Part shown: in pieces, positions 7,387 through 15,119 of the stretch
Position numbering within the stretch: position 1 is the first letter of the stretch
Layout: every line of letters starts with the position of its first letter
Assembly (NCBI GenBank): GCA_007125735.1
Contig: SLCP01000013.1
Span: 1-56,975 of the forward strand
Direction of reading: 5' to 3'
Source of the DNA: Coriobacteriia bacterium
GTDB taxonomy: Bacteria > Actinomycetota > Coriobacteriia > Anaerosomatales > SLCP01
Length of the DNA: 56,975 nt
Notes under the pieces: generated by a model
Database searches by the model: none
Told to the model about the DNA's origin: nothing
Seen by the model: only the letters and a program-made list of their open reading frames with translations
Translations under genes and position numbers: made by a program

Positions 7387-8679
7387 ATGACGCTCTCTAC
7401 CAGCATCCGCTGCTTCATGACAGCCCTGGCGCTTGCCGCCATCGCATGCATGCCGTCATCGGTGTGGGGCGTGGCGCTGCCCACCGACACGCTCGGCGAG
7501 ACCGCGCTTTCCGACCGGCCAGCCGCCCACGCAGAACTCGCCCCTGACGTGAGCGCCCCTGCTGGGGTCCTCGTCGCACCTGATGGGCGGGTGCTTTGGT
7601 CACGACAGCCCGACGACGAGCGGGCGATGGCGAGCACGACGAAGCTCATGACCGCACTCGTCGTGCTCGAGAATGCGGACCTCGACGATAGCGTCTCGGT
7701 GAGCACGAAGGCTGCGAGCATCGGGCAGGCGTCAGCGCAACTCGTGCAGGGCAGGTCGTACGATCTGCGGACGCTCGTAGAAGCGGTGCTCGTGCGCTCG
7801 GGCAACGACGCCGCTATCGCGCTGGCCGAGCATGTGGCTGGCGACGTGGACTCGTTCGTCGAGCTGATGAACGCGACCGCATCGCGGATGGGGCTCTCGC
7901 ACACGCGCTTCTCCAACCCGCACGGGCTCGATGCTGACGGGCACTTCTCGAGCGCTCGAGATCTTGCGATCCTCGCTCGTGTCGCCATGGCCGACCCCGA
8001 GATACGCAGGATGGTCCAGCTCGAGGCGGTCACCGTCGAGGCCGCCGGTGGCCCAGTGACGCTCGAGAACTCGAACCTGCTCCTTGGCTCGTTCGACGGG
8101 GCCACGGGGGTCAAGACCGGCTTCACGCGCCAGGCGGGGTACTCGCTCGTGGCCTCCGCCGAGCGTGAAGGGATCGAGCTCGTGGCCGTCGTGCTCGGCA
8201 CCAACAGCGAGGACGCGCGTTTCGTCGATGCGCGCGAGCTGCTCGAGTGGGGGTTTGCTCACTACCGGACGGTGGAGCTTGCCGGAGCAGGTGACCGCGC
8301 TGGGGGTGTGCGGGTCGCGGACTACCTCGACGTGTCGGTAGACGCGCTCGTAGCCGAGATGCTTGCGGCTGAGGTGTTCGACGTCGACGGCGAGGTGGTC
8401 TCGCGGATCGACCTCCCGGCCGAGGTGACCGCCCCGGTTAACGCGGGGGACCGGCTCGGCACGCTGACGTTCGTGCAGGGCGACCGGCTCGTTGCGCAAG
8501 TCCCCATCGTGGCCGCCGAGGATATCGAGCGCCCCTCGGCGTTCAAGCGTTTGCAGATCGCGTTCGTGCGCGCATGGCGTGCGGTGTTCGGCGAGCCCGA
8601 GTTCGAGCCTGAGCGTGAGGACGTATCCGGCGGTCTATGGAGGCCTACGCTGTCGATTCCGTACGGGGGTCGCGCATGA
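7387..8679 (+). CDS. dacF: D-alanyl-D-alanine carboxypeptidase (penicillin-binding protein 5/6 type)
   Basis: A 430-residue exported enzyme that trims the terminal D-Ala from peptidoglycan stem peptides. An N-terminal signal peptide (about residues 1-30) is followed by the peptidase S11 domain with S83-T-T-K86 (active-site SxxK), S138-G-N140 and K243-T-G, all in order and with normal spacing. A C-terminal beta-rich PBP5-like domain occupies about 290-370. No C-terminal amphipathic membrane anchor is obvious. The last bases overlap the gcvT start (ATGA), an unexpected coupling of a wall enzyme with glycine cleavage. The gene diverges from the prepilin operon across about 80 bases. Confidence 0.9.
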   Translation: MTLSTSIRCFMTALALAAIACMPSSVWGVALPTDTLGETALSDRPAAHAELAPDVSAPAGVLVAPDGRVLWSRQPDDERAMASTTKLMTALVVLENADLDDSVSVSTKAASIGQASAQLVQGRSYDLRTLVEAVLVRSGNDAAIALAEHVAGDVDSFVELMNATASRMGLSHTRFSNPHGLDADGHFSSARDLAILARVAMADPEIRRMVQLEAVTVEAAGGPVTLENSNLLLGSFDGATGVKTGFTRQAGYSLVASAEREGIELVAVVLGTNSEDARFVDARELLEWGFAHYRTVELAGAGDRAGGVRVADYLDVSVDALVAEMLAAEVFDVDGEVVSRIDLPAEVTAPVNAGDRLGTLTFVQGDRLVAQVPIVAAEDIERPSAFKRLQIAFVRAWRAVFGEPEFEPEREDVSGGLWRPTLSIPYGGRA

Positions 8680-9803
8680 GCTCCGATCTGCTGCACACGC
8701 CGCTCTACGAGGAGCATCTCGCTCTCGGCGCCCGCATGGTGCCGTTCGCCGGGTATGCGATGCCGGTGCAGTATGGCGGCATCATCGAGGAGCATGCGGC
8801 GGTGCGTTCCTCGGCTGGAGTGTTCGACGTGTGCCACATGGCGCAGATCAGGGTGTTCGGATTCGGCGCCAGGGAGTTCTTGCAGGGAGTGCTCACGAAC
8901 GACATCGACCGCATCTCAGAGGTCGGGGCGGCGCAGTACACGCTGCTGTGCGACGAGGACGGGGGCATCATCGACGATCTCATCGTCTACCACACGGGCG
9001 ATCTCGAGTACATGATCGTCGCCAACGCCGCGAACCGCTCGACCGATCTGGAGTGGCTCCTCGAGCGCCGTGCGGCGGTCACCGTGACCGACGGTACCCC
9101 CGCCACCGAGCTGATCGAGATCGTCGACGAGAGCGACCGGACCGGCCTCATCGCCGTGCAGGGCCCCAAGGCCCTCGCGGTCATCGCCGAGCTTGCGGGC
9201 GAGGGGTTCGAGCCACCAGCGCGTTTCCACCTCGCGGAGGCGTTGCTCGATCGCATCCCGGTCCTGCTTGCGCGGACCGGCTACACCGGCGAGGACGGAG
9301 TGGAGATCGTGTGTCACGCCTCACACGCAGCGGCGATCTGGCGCGCCCTGCTGTCGTTTCCTGAGATCACACCGTGCGGGCTTGGCGCCCGGGACGTCCT
9401 GCGCCTCGAGATGGGATACCACCTCTATGGGAGCGACATGGACCGCGGCGTCGACCCGATCTCTGCCGGCCTCGGGTGGGTCGTGGCGATGGACAAGGGC
9501 CACTTCGTGGGGCGAGACGCGATCGAGCGGGTGCGCATCCGCGGGGCCGACCGGCGGCTCGCCGGACTCGTTGTGTCCGACGGCATGGCACGGCCCGGAT
9601 ATCCCGTATTGCACGGCGGTTCCGAGGTGGGTAAGGTGGCATCCGGCACGTACTCACCCGTGCTCGCAACGGGTATAGCTACCGCATACCTTCCAGCGGA
9701 GCTGGCACAGCCCGGCACCGAGGTCGAGGTCGAGGTTCGCCGACGGAAGGTGCGGGCCGAGGTGGTCCGTCCGCCGTTCGTGGAGCGCACGTCGCTTTCG
9801 TAG
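8676..9803 (+). CDS. gcvT: Glycine cleavage system T protein (aminomethyltransferase)
   Basis: A 375-residue folate-dependent enzyme that moves the aminomethyl carbon from lipoyl-GcvH to tetrahydrofolate and releases ammonia. Family segments include LGARMVPFAGYAMPVQYGG near the N-terminus, the QYTLLCDEDGGIIDDLIVY region, ARTGYTGEDGVEI and GLGARDVLRLEMGYHLYG. The ATG at 8676 overlaps the dacF stop (ATGA) and gives the normal N-terminus MSSDLLHTPLYEEH; the in-frame ATG at 8637 would overlap dacF by 43 bases. gcvH follows after 27 bases. Confidence 0.95.
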   Translation: MSSDLLHTPLYEEHLALGARMVPFAGYAMPVQYGGIIEEHAAVRSSAGVFDVCHMAQIRVFGFGAREFLQGVLTNDIDRISEVGAAQYTLLCDEDGGIIDDLIVYHTGDLEYMIVANAANRSTDLEWLLERRAAVTVTDGTPATELIEIVDESDRTGLIAVQGPKALAVIAELAGEGFEPPARFHLAEALLDRIPVLLARTGYTGEDGVEIVCHASHAAAIWRALLSFPEITPCGLGARDVLRLEMGYHLYGSDMDRGVDPISAGLGWVVAMDKGHFVGRDAIERVRIRGADRRLAGLVVSDGMARPGYPVLHGGSEVGKVASGTYSPVLATGIATAYLPAELAQPGTEVEVEVRRRKVRAEVVRPPFVERTSLS

Positions 9804-9830
9804 GGGCACGTCGAGAGGAGAACGCAGACC

Positions 9831-10214
9831 ATGTATCCGAGCGAACTGAAGTACGACAGGGAGCATGAGTGGGTCCGTGTCGAGGGCGACGAGGCCGTCA
9901 TCGGCATCTCGCACTTCGCGCAAGACCAGCTCGGCGAGGTGGTCTACGTCGACCTTCCGTCAGCGGGCGATAGCGTTGCCGCCGGTGAGACGTTCGGCGA
10001 GATCGAGTCGGTCAAGTCGGTCTCCGAGCTCTATTCACCGATCAACGGTGAGGTCGTGGCCGTCAACGATGCGCTCTCGGACACCCCGGAGACGGTGAAC
10101 GAGGACCCGTACGGCGAAGGCTGGATGATCCGCGTGAAGATGGCCGATCCGTCGCAAGTCGACGACATGATCTCTGCCGAGGAGTACGAGGCGTTCGTCA
10201 ACGAGGAAGCGTAA
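9831..10214 (+). CDS. gcvH: Glycine cleavage system H protein (lipoyl carrier)
   Basis: A 127-residue carrier that shuttles the aminomethyl group between the P, T and L proteins. The lipoylation lysine is K62 in the motif GEIESVKSVSELYSP, and the preamble EHEWVRVEGDEAVIGIS is typical. A GAGAGGAG ribosome site precedes the ATG. It is transcribed with gcvT, gcvPA, gcvPB and a lipoate ligase, so the loading enzyme is made together with its substrate. No dihydrolipoamide dehydrogenase (L protein) gene is in the window. Confidence 0.97.
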   Translation: MYPSELKYDREHEWVRVEGDEAVIGISHFAQDQLGEVVYVDLPSAGDSVAAGETFGEIESVKSVSELYSPINGEVVAVNDALSDTPETVNEDPYGEGWMIRVKMADPSQVDDMISAEEYEAFVNEEA

Positions 10215-10222
10215 CTCGCCGT

Positions 10223-11611
10223 ATGCGACACGTACCGGTGACCTGCGAGCAGCGCGAGGCGATGCTGCGCGGGCTCGGTGTCTCCTCGGCAGACGAGCTC
10301 TTCGCCGACGTTCCTCCTGCAGCGCGTCTCGGTAGGCCGCTCGATCTGCCTGGGCCGATGAGCGAGATCGAACTTGCGGCGCACCTCCAGACGCTCGCGC
10401 GTCGCAACGCTCCCGCGACGGCATGCGTGAGCTTCGCGGGGGGAGGGGTCTACGACCACTACGTGCCGAGCGTCGTGGACCACGTGCTCCGGCGCCCGGA
10501 GTTCTTCACCGCCTACACCCCGTACCAGCCCGAGGTCTCGCAGGGGACCCTGCAGGCCATCTTCGAGTACCAGACGATGATCTGCGAGCTTACGGGGATG
10601 GACGTCGCGAATGCGAGCATGTACGACGGTGCCACTGCGCTCGTCGAGGCTGCGCTCATGGCGTGCCGCGTGACGCGGCGTTCCCGCGTCGTGTGCGCGC
10701 CGACTATGCACCCTGAGTGGCAGCGCACCCTTGCAACGTACGCCGCGGCCGGCGACAGAGAGGTCGACTACTCGCTCGCGGTGGACGCGACGGCCGGCGT
10801 GTGCGATCCGCACGACGAGGGGGCGGGTATCGAGCGGCTGTGCGAGGGTGGCGACGTAGCCGCTGTGCTCGTGCAGTCGCCCAACTTCTTCGGTGGCATC
10901 GAAGACGTGCGCGAAATGGCCCGCCTCGCTCACGAGGCCGGTGCCCTGCTCGTGGTCGCGGTCAACCCCGTGCTGCTCGGCGTCCTCGAACCGCCGGGTG
11001 CCCTCGGCGCCGACATCGTGGTGGGCGAGGGGCAGTGTCTCGGCAACGCGATGTCACTCGGCGGGCCGGGCCTCGGGATCTTCGCGTGTCGCCAGCCGCA
11101 CGTCAGGCAGATGCCCGGGCGCCTCGTGGGACGGACCGTCGATGTCGACGACCGCACGGCGTACGTGCTGACGCTCTCGACCCGCGAACAACACATCCGC
11201 CGCGAGAAGGCCACGAGCAACATCTGCAGCAATCACGCGCTCAACGCGCTCGCCGCCGGCGCGTACCTCGCGGCCGTGGGCACCGAGGGGCTCGCCGGTA
11301 TCGGGCGCGCATGTATCGCCAAGGCTCACTATCTGCGAGATCGGCTTCTCGCCACCGGCGCGTTCGAGGCGCCGTGGGACGGCCCCTTCGCACACGAGTT
11401 CGCCCTCAGGTACCGCGGCGACGTGTCGCGGATGCACACTGCGATGCTCGAACGCGGCTACCTTGCCGGCGTCGAGGTCGCGCGGTTCTCCGCCGAGTGG
11501 CCGTCGGGCGGTCCGCCCGTCTCGGACGAGGGACTCGTGCTCTTCGCGGTGACCGAGAAGCGGACGCGGACCGAGCTGGATGCGTTTGCAGATGAGGTGG
11601 GGTCGCTGTGA
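10223..11611 (+). CDS. gcvPA: Glycine dehydrogenase (decarboxylating) subunit 1
   Basis: A 462-residue N-terminal half-enzyme of the split P protein. It contains FAGGGVYDHYVPSVVDHVL, FFTAYTPYQPEVSQGTLQAIFEYQTMICELTGMDVANASMYDGATA and the later RREKATSNICSN segment, all hallmarks of GcvPA. With GcvPB it forms the PLP enzyme that decarboxylates glycine and loads GcvH. Split P proteins are usual in anaerobes and Gram-positives. The start lies eight bases after gcvH; the end overlaps gcvPB by four bases (GTGA). Confidence 0.96.
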   Translation: MRHVPVTCEQREAMLRGLGVSSADELFADVPPAARLGRPLDLPGPMSEIELAAHLQTLARRNAPATACVSFAGGGVYDHYVPSVVDHVLRRPEFFTAYTPYQPEVSQGTLQAIFEYQTMICELTGMDVANASMYDGATALVEAALMACRVTRRSRVVCAPTMHPEWQRTLATYAAAGDREVDYSLAVDATAGVCDPHDEGAGIERLCEGGDVAAVLVQSPNFFGGIEDVREMARLAHEAGALLVVAVNPVLLGVLEPPGALGADIVVGEGQCLGNAMSLGGPGLGIFACRQPHVRQMPGRLVGRTVDVDDRTAYVLTLSTREQHIRREKATSNICSNHALNALAAGAYLAAVGTEGLAGIGRACIAKAHYLRDRLLATGAFEAPWDGPFAHEFALRYRGDVSRMHTAMLERGYLAGVEVARFSAEWPSGGPPVSDEGLVLFAVTEKRTRTELDAFADEVGSL

Positions 11612-13107
11612 CGCGTGAATCGCAGCCCGGACCTTCGCGGGCCTCGAGCGCAGCACCGCGGGCGACGATCTTCGAAGTCGGGGCTCCCGAGTCCGCATGC
11701 GTGCTCGCGCCCGCGCTCGACGTGCCTGATGTCGATGTCGAGTCGGCGCTACCAGGGCTCGCGCGCTCTGCGCCTCCGCGGCTCCCACACGTGGCCGAGG
11801 TCGAGATCATGCGCCACTACGGGCATCTTGCCGACATGAACTTCGGTGTGGACTCAGGCCCGTATCCACTCGGCAGCTGCACGATGAAGTACAACCCGCG
11901 GATCAACGAGGACGCGGCGCGTCTCGACGGGTTCGCCGGGCTGCACCCGTACCAGCCTCTCGAAACGGTCCAGGGCGCGCTCGAGCTCATGGTGGGCCTC
12001 CAAGAAGCGCTCGGCGAGGTGGCAGGGCTTCCGGCGGTCACCCTGCAACCGGCCGCCGGCGCACATGGCGAGCTCACTGCGCTCATGTGTTTCAAGGCCG
12101 CCCACACCGCAGCGGGCGACCCGCGCACCAAGGTCGTGATCCCCGACACCGCTCACGGAACCAATCCGGCGACGGTTTCGATGTGCGGCTACGAGACGGT
12201 GACCGTGCCGAGCGACGAACGCGGTCTGGTCGACATGCGTGCGCTGCGCGAGGTGCTCGACACCGACGTGGCGGCACTCATGCTCACAAACCCCAACACC
12301 CTCGGCTTGTTCGAGACCGACATTCTCGCCATCACCGAGGCGGTCCACGCGATCGGCGCGTACGCGTACTGTGACGGGGCGAACCTGAACGCCATCATGG
12401 GCGTGACGCGCCCGGGCGACCAGGGCTTCGATGCGCTCCACATCAACGTGCACAAGACGTTCTCCACGCCGCACGGCGGGGGAGGGCCGGGCGGGGGCCC
12501 GGTCTGCGTCACGGAGGACCTCGCCCGCTATCTCCCGGGGCCGCTGCCGACGCGGCTCGATGACGGCTCGTTCGCGCTCCACACTCCCGATGCGTCGATC
12601 GGACGGGTTCGCTCGTACCTCGGCAACTTCGGGGTCCTCGTGCGTGCATACGCCTACGTGCGTGCGCTCGGTGCGCAGGGGCTTCTCGAGGTGAGCGAGC
12701 AGGCGGTCCTCTCGGCGAACTACTTGCGTGTGTTGTTGCGCGGGGTGTTCGACATACCTTACGACCGGACGTGCATGCACGAGTTCGTCATGTCGAGCGC
12801 GACGCTCAAGCGCGAGCACGGGGTGCGCACCTTAGACGTCGCGAAACGGCTGCTCGACTACGGATTCCACCCGCCCACCGTCTACTTCCCGCTCATCGTC
12901 GACGAAGCGCTCATGCTCGAGCCGACCGAGACCGAGTCCCTCGAGTCACTCGACTCGCTTGGCGCGGCTCTGCGCTCTATCGCCGAGGAGGCCGGCAGCG
13001 ATCCGGATCTCGTGCGGGGCGCGCCCTACACGACGCCGGTCAGGCGTCTCGATGAGGCGCGAGCAGCCCGCGAGCCGGTCGTGCGCTGGTCGCCGCAGGG
13101 CGAATGA
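11608..13107 (+). CDS. gcvPB: Glycine dehydrogenase (decarboxylating) subunit 2
   Basis: A 499-residue PLP-binding half of the P protein. The cofactor lysine is K283 in HINVHKTFSTPHGGGGPGGGP; other family motifs are DMNFGVDSGPYPLGSCTMKYNPRIN, PAAGAHGELTALM and IPDTAHGTNPATV. The GTG start overlaps the gcvPA stop. Its first 40 residues are slightly longer and more arginine/alanine-rich than in many homologues, so an internal start is possible but none has a clear ribosome site. It overlaps the lipoate ligase start by four bases. Confidence 0.96.
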   Translation: MTRESQPGPSRASSAAPRATIFEVGAPESACVLAPALDVPDVDVESALPGLARSAPPRLPHVAEVEIMRHYGHLADMNFGVDSGPYPLGSCTMKYNPRINEDAARLDGFAGLHPYQPLETVQGALELMVGLQEALGEVAGLPAVTLQPAAGAHGELTALMCFKAAHTAAGDPRTKVVIPDTAHGTNPATVSMCGYETVTVPSDERGLVDMRALREVLDTDVAALMLTNPNTLGLFETDILAITEAVHAIGAYAYCDGANLNAIMGVTRPGDQGFDALHINVHKTFSTPHGGGGPGGGPVCVTEDLARYLPGPLPTRLDDGSFALHTPDASIGRVRSYLGNFGVLVRAYAYVRALGAQGLLEVSEQAVLSANYLRVLLRGVFDIPYDRTCMHEFVMSSATLKREHGVRTLDVAKRLLDYGFHPPTVYFPLIVDEALMLEPTETESLESLDSLGAALRSIAEEAGSDPDLVRGAPYTTPVRRLDEARAAREPVVRWSPQGE

Positions 13108-13895
13108 GTCGAGCGCCAGTGTTCGCCGACGTCTGGCGCCTGGTTGTCGAACCTCCGGCCGACGGTGCGTGGAACATGGCGGTCGACCGCGCCATCCAGC
13201 TCGCTCGCGAAGCCGATCGTGTCCCGCCCACGCTCCGACTCTACCGCTGGCACACCCCCACCGTGACGCTTGGGGCATTCCAGCAGGTCGTCGCGGTCGA
13301 CGGGGATGCTTGTCGAGAGTGGGGGGTCGATGTCGTGCGCAGGCACACCGGCGGGCGAGGGGTGCTCCACGACGATGAGGTCACGTACGCCGTGATCGCG
13401 GGCGTCGGTGACGGGGTTCCCCGCGGCGTGGTGGCGAGCTACCGCTACTTGTGCGCAGGCCTCGTCGAGGCGTTCAGCGAGATCGGGATCGCAGCCGAGA
13501 TCACGCAGCGTGATCGCGGAGCATCCACCTCCGGGGCGTGCTACCTGCAGACGACACGTGCGGACCTCTCGGCGGGAGCCCTGAAGCTCTCCGGCAGCGC
13601 TCAGGTGTGGTCGGGATCGACCGTGCTGCAGCACGGATCGTTCACCAGGACGCGAGATGTGGACCGCGAGGCCGCGGTATTCGGTTTGTCGGCGCACGAG
13701 CGTGAGACTCTTGCGTCGAGGACCGCAACGATAGCGCCGCTCGTAGGCGCGGACGTCACCCTCAACTCCATCGCCGAGGCGGTCGCGGCCGGGATGGCGC
13801 GGGGACTCAAGGTACGGCTGGAACCCGGCACATTGACGGCCGAGGAGCTGGAGGCGGCCGAGCGTGGTGCCGATGCGCTGAGGGTCGATGTGTGA
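13104..13895 (+). CDS. lplA: Lipoate-protein ligase A family protein
   Basis: A 263-residue member of the biotin/lipoate ligase fold. It shows NMAVDRAI near the N-terminus, the substrate-binding motif VVRRHTGGRGVLHDDEVTYAV, and the catalytic lysine in GALKLSGSAQVWSGSTVLQHGSF. It attaches lipoate (or octanoate) to GcvH K62. Being the last gene of the coupled gcv operon (ATG overlapping the gcvPB stop) strongly supports that target. Whether it uses free lipoate with ATP or transfers octanoate (LipM-like) cannot be decided from sequence alone; no lipA or lipB is visible. Confidence 0.88.
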   Translation: MSRAPVFADVWRLVVEPPADGAWNMAVDRAIQLAREADRVPPTLRLYRWHTPTVTLGAFQQVVAVDGDACREWGVDVVRRHTGGRGVLHDDEVTYAVIAGVGDGVPRGVVASYRYLCAGLVEAFSEIGIAAEITQRDRGASTSGACYLQTTRADLSAGALKLSGSAQVWSGSTVLQHGSFTRTRDVDREAAVFGLSAHERETLASRTATIAPLVGADVTLNSIAEAVAAGMARGLKVRLEPGTLTAEELEAAERGADALRVDV

Positions 13896-13973
13896 GCATT
13901 GGCGTGACGCCATGGCCTGAGTGTCACTGCCTCGGGGTACAGTACAGGTAGAGGTCCCGACGATACCGGGGTC

Positions 13974-13982
13974 TGGTACAAT
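13974..13982 (+). promoter_or_regulatory. Putative extended -10 promoter upstream of the RsiG-like gene
   Basis: TGGTACAAT (TGn plus TACAAT) sits in the 136-base gap after lplA, 58 bases before the RsiG-like start. A predicted transcript start near 13989 would place the small leader reading frame at 14012 close to the 5' end. No clear -35 is seen. Confidence 0.4.
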
Positions 13983-14011
13983 CTCTAGGCCAGAGGCACC
14001 AGGAGGCTCCT

Positions 14012-14035
14012 ATGGATAGGGGGGCGTTACGGTGA
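14012..14035 (+). CDS. Seven-codon leader reading frame overlapping the RsiG-like gene
   Basis: ATG GAT AGG GGG GCG TTA CGG TGA encodes MDRGALR. A strong ribosome site, AGGAGG at 14001-14006, lies five bases before the ATG. This is the best ribosome site in the region, yet it is out of frame with the RsiG-like gene. The leader stop TGA overlaps that gene's GTG start (GTGA at 14032-14035). This is a classic arrangement for translational coupling. Whether the peptide matters or only the act of translating it cannot be told from sequence; it could also be chance. Confidence 0.35.
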   Translation: MDRGALR

Positions 14036-14334
14036 GTGAAAAATACGACGACGTGCTGCTCGACCTCGAGAGCAAGTCCAACGAGGGGCTGCGCGAGATA
14101 TTGAACAGCCTGTACGAGGAGGAGCAGCGCATCTCGTACCGCCGCCGGGTGCTGCACGGCAAGATCGACATCCTGCGAGCAGAACTCGTCAGGCGCCTGA
14201 AGGCGCAGCGCGAGGCTGGAGAGGACGTGATCTCGGGCAGGGACGTCGAGCGCCTCATCGACATACTCGCTAGCGATCTGAGGGGTGTCTCGAACGTCGA
14301 TGTCGCAGCAGAGGACGATGCCGACGAGGAGTAG
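14032..14334 (+). CDS. rsiG: RsiG-like anti-sigma factor with a single c-di-GMP-binding motif
   Basis: A 100-residue helical protein. The central helix carries E31-x3-S35-x2-R38-x3-H42-x3-D46, which matches the c-di-GMP motif of RsiG, E(X)3S(X)2R(X)3Q(X)3D, at every position except His for Gln. Streptomyces RsiG has two motifs and sequesters the sigma factor WhiG when bound to c-di-GMP; basal unicellular actinobacteria have small single-motif RsiGs that act as homodimers. Length and single motif fit the latter. No sigma factor lies next door. The GTG start is coupled to a leader frame; a second G-rich site (TAGGGGGG) lies before it. Assignment rests on the motif and predicted coiled coil, not on an alignment. 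Confidence 0.68.
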   Translation: MSEKYDDVLLDLESKSNEGLREILNSLYEEEQRISYRRRVLHGKIDILRAELVRRLKAQREAGEDVISGRDVERLIDILASDLRGVSNVDVAAEDDADEE

Positions 14335-14359
14335 CCTCGCCGGATGATGAGGAGGATTC

Positions 14360-14614
14360 GTGCCTACTATCTCAGAGAAGCTCCAGCAGTTCATGGACGA
14401 TATCGCGAGTGACGCGATCGAGGAGCGGGTCGTCGAGTACGTGATACGCGAGGTGCAGAACGGTCGTCCGCTCAAGGTCGTGCTCACCGACCCATACGTG
14501 AAGAACCGCCTAAGCGATGAGAAGCTGGCCAAGGTGCTCGAGACCCCAGAAGTGGTGGCCGCTCTCGAGGAGCAGATCACGGCGTCGTTCAAGCGCAGGG
14601 AACTCGATTTCTAG
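14360..14614 (+). CDS. Small conserved-looking protein of unknown function (84 aa)
   Basis: The GTG start is well supported by AGGAGG seven bases upstream, and the gene is 25 bases downstream of the RsiG-like gene, so they probably share a transcript. The product is soluble, has no membrane segment, and is predicted mostly helical; residues 15-45 (SDAIEERVVEYVIREVQNGR) and 50-75 (LSDEKLAKVLETPEVVAAL) look like two amphipathic helical regions. I do not recognise a family. Its position between an RsiG-like protein and an FHA protein suggests a regulatory or adaptor role, but this is only context. Confidence 0.65.
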   Translation: MPTISEKLQQFMDDIASDAIEERVVEYVIREVQNGRPLKVVLTDPYVKNRLSDEKLAKVLETPEVVAALEEQITASFKRRELDF

Positions 14615-14659
14615 AGGCACCCGCGATAGACCAGCGTGTCCCCGGAAGGGAAACAGACG

Positions 14660-15115
14660 ATGACCACGTGTCCGGCGTGCGGCGACCAGATTGAAGAACC
14701 GGTTCCCCCCGAGTGCCCACGGTGCCACACACGACTTCAGGGCGCGACGCACTCCTTCGAGCCTGTTGGAGCGGCACACGAGCCCGGCGTGTCGATCGCA
14801 AGTGAGCATGTCACCGAGGGGCCCGCGCTCGTCGTTCGCAAGGGCGCCGAGACCGGCGAGCGATTCGTCATCGACCGCGAGCGGCTTACCATCGGACGCG
14901 ATCCGGACAGCGACATCTTCCTGAACGACGTGACCGTATCTCGTTCGCATGCGGTGATCGAGGCCGCAGGACAGGTCGTGTCTATTGAAGACGTCGGCTC
15001 TCTCAACGGTACGTACGTCAACGGTGTGCGGGTCGACAAGGCTCCGCTGACCGATGGAGACATCTTGCAGGTAGGCATGTTCCAGATGGTCTACGTGCCC
15101 GGGTCGGGGCGGTGA
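14660..15115 (+). CDS. FHA domain protein with N-terminal zinc ribbon
   Basis: A 151-residue protein. Residues 4-23 hold two CxxC pairs (CPACGD and CPRCHT), a zinc ribbon; about 55-145 form an FHA phosphothreonine-binding domain with GRDPDSDIFLNDVTVSRSHAVI and SLNGTYVNG, so the conserved G, R, S, H, N and G are present. Mycobacterial GarA/corynebacterial OdhI, which control 2-oxoglutarate metabolism, have the same neighbours (gcvH on one side, a FtsR-type MerR gene on the other), but their N-terminal ETTS phosphorylation motif is replaced here by the zinc ribbon. The ATG at 14660 follows GGAAGGGA; a GTG at 14636 is an alternative. Confidence 0.88.
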   Translation: MTTCPACGDQIEEPVPPECPRCHTRLQGATHSFEPVGAAHEPGVSIASEHVTEGPALVVRKGAETGERFVIDRERLTIGRDPDSDIFLNDVTVSRSHAVIEAAGQVVSIEDVGSLNGTYVNGVRVDKAPLTDGDILQVGMFQMVYVPGSGR

Positions 15116-15119
15116 AGCG

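Noticed and set aside
8600..8680. Glycine riboswitch before the gcv genes
   Set aside because: gcvT starts inside the end of dacF, leaving no leader, and no riboswitch-like pattern is seen upstream of dacF either.
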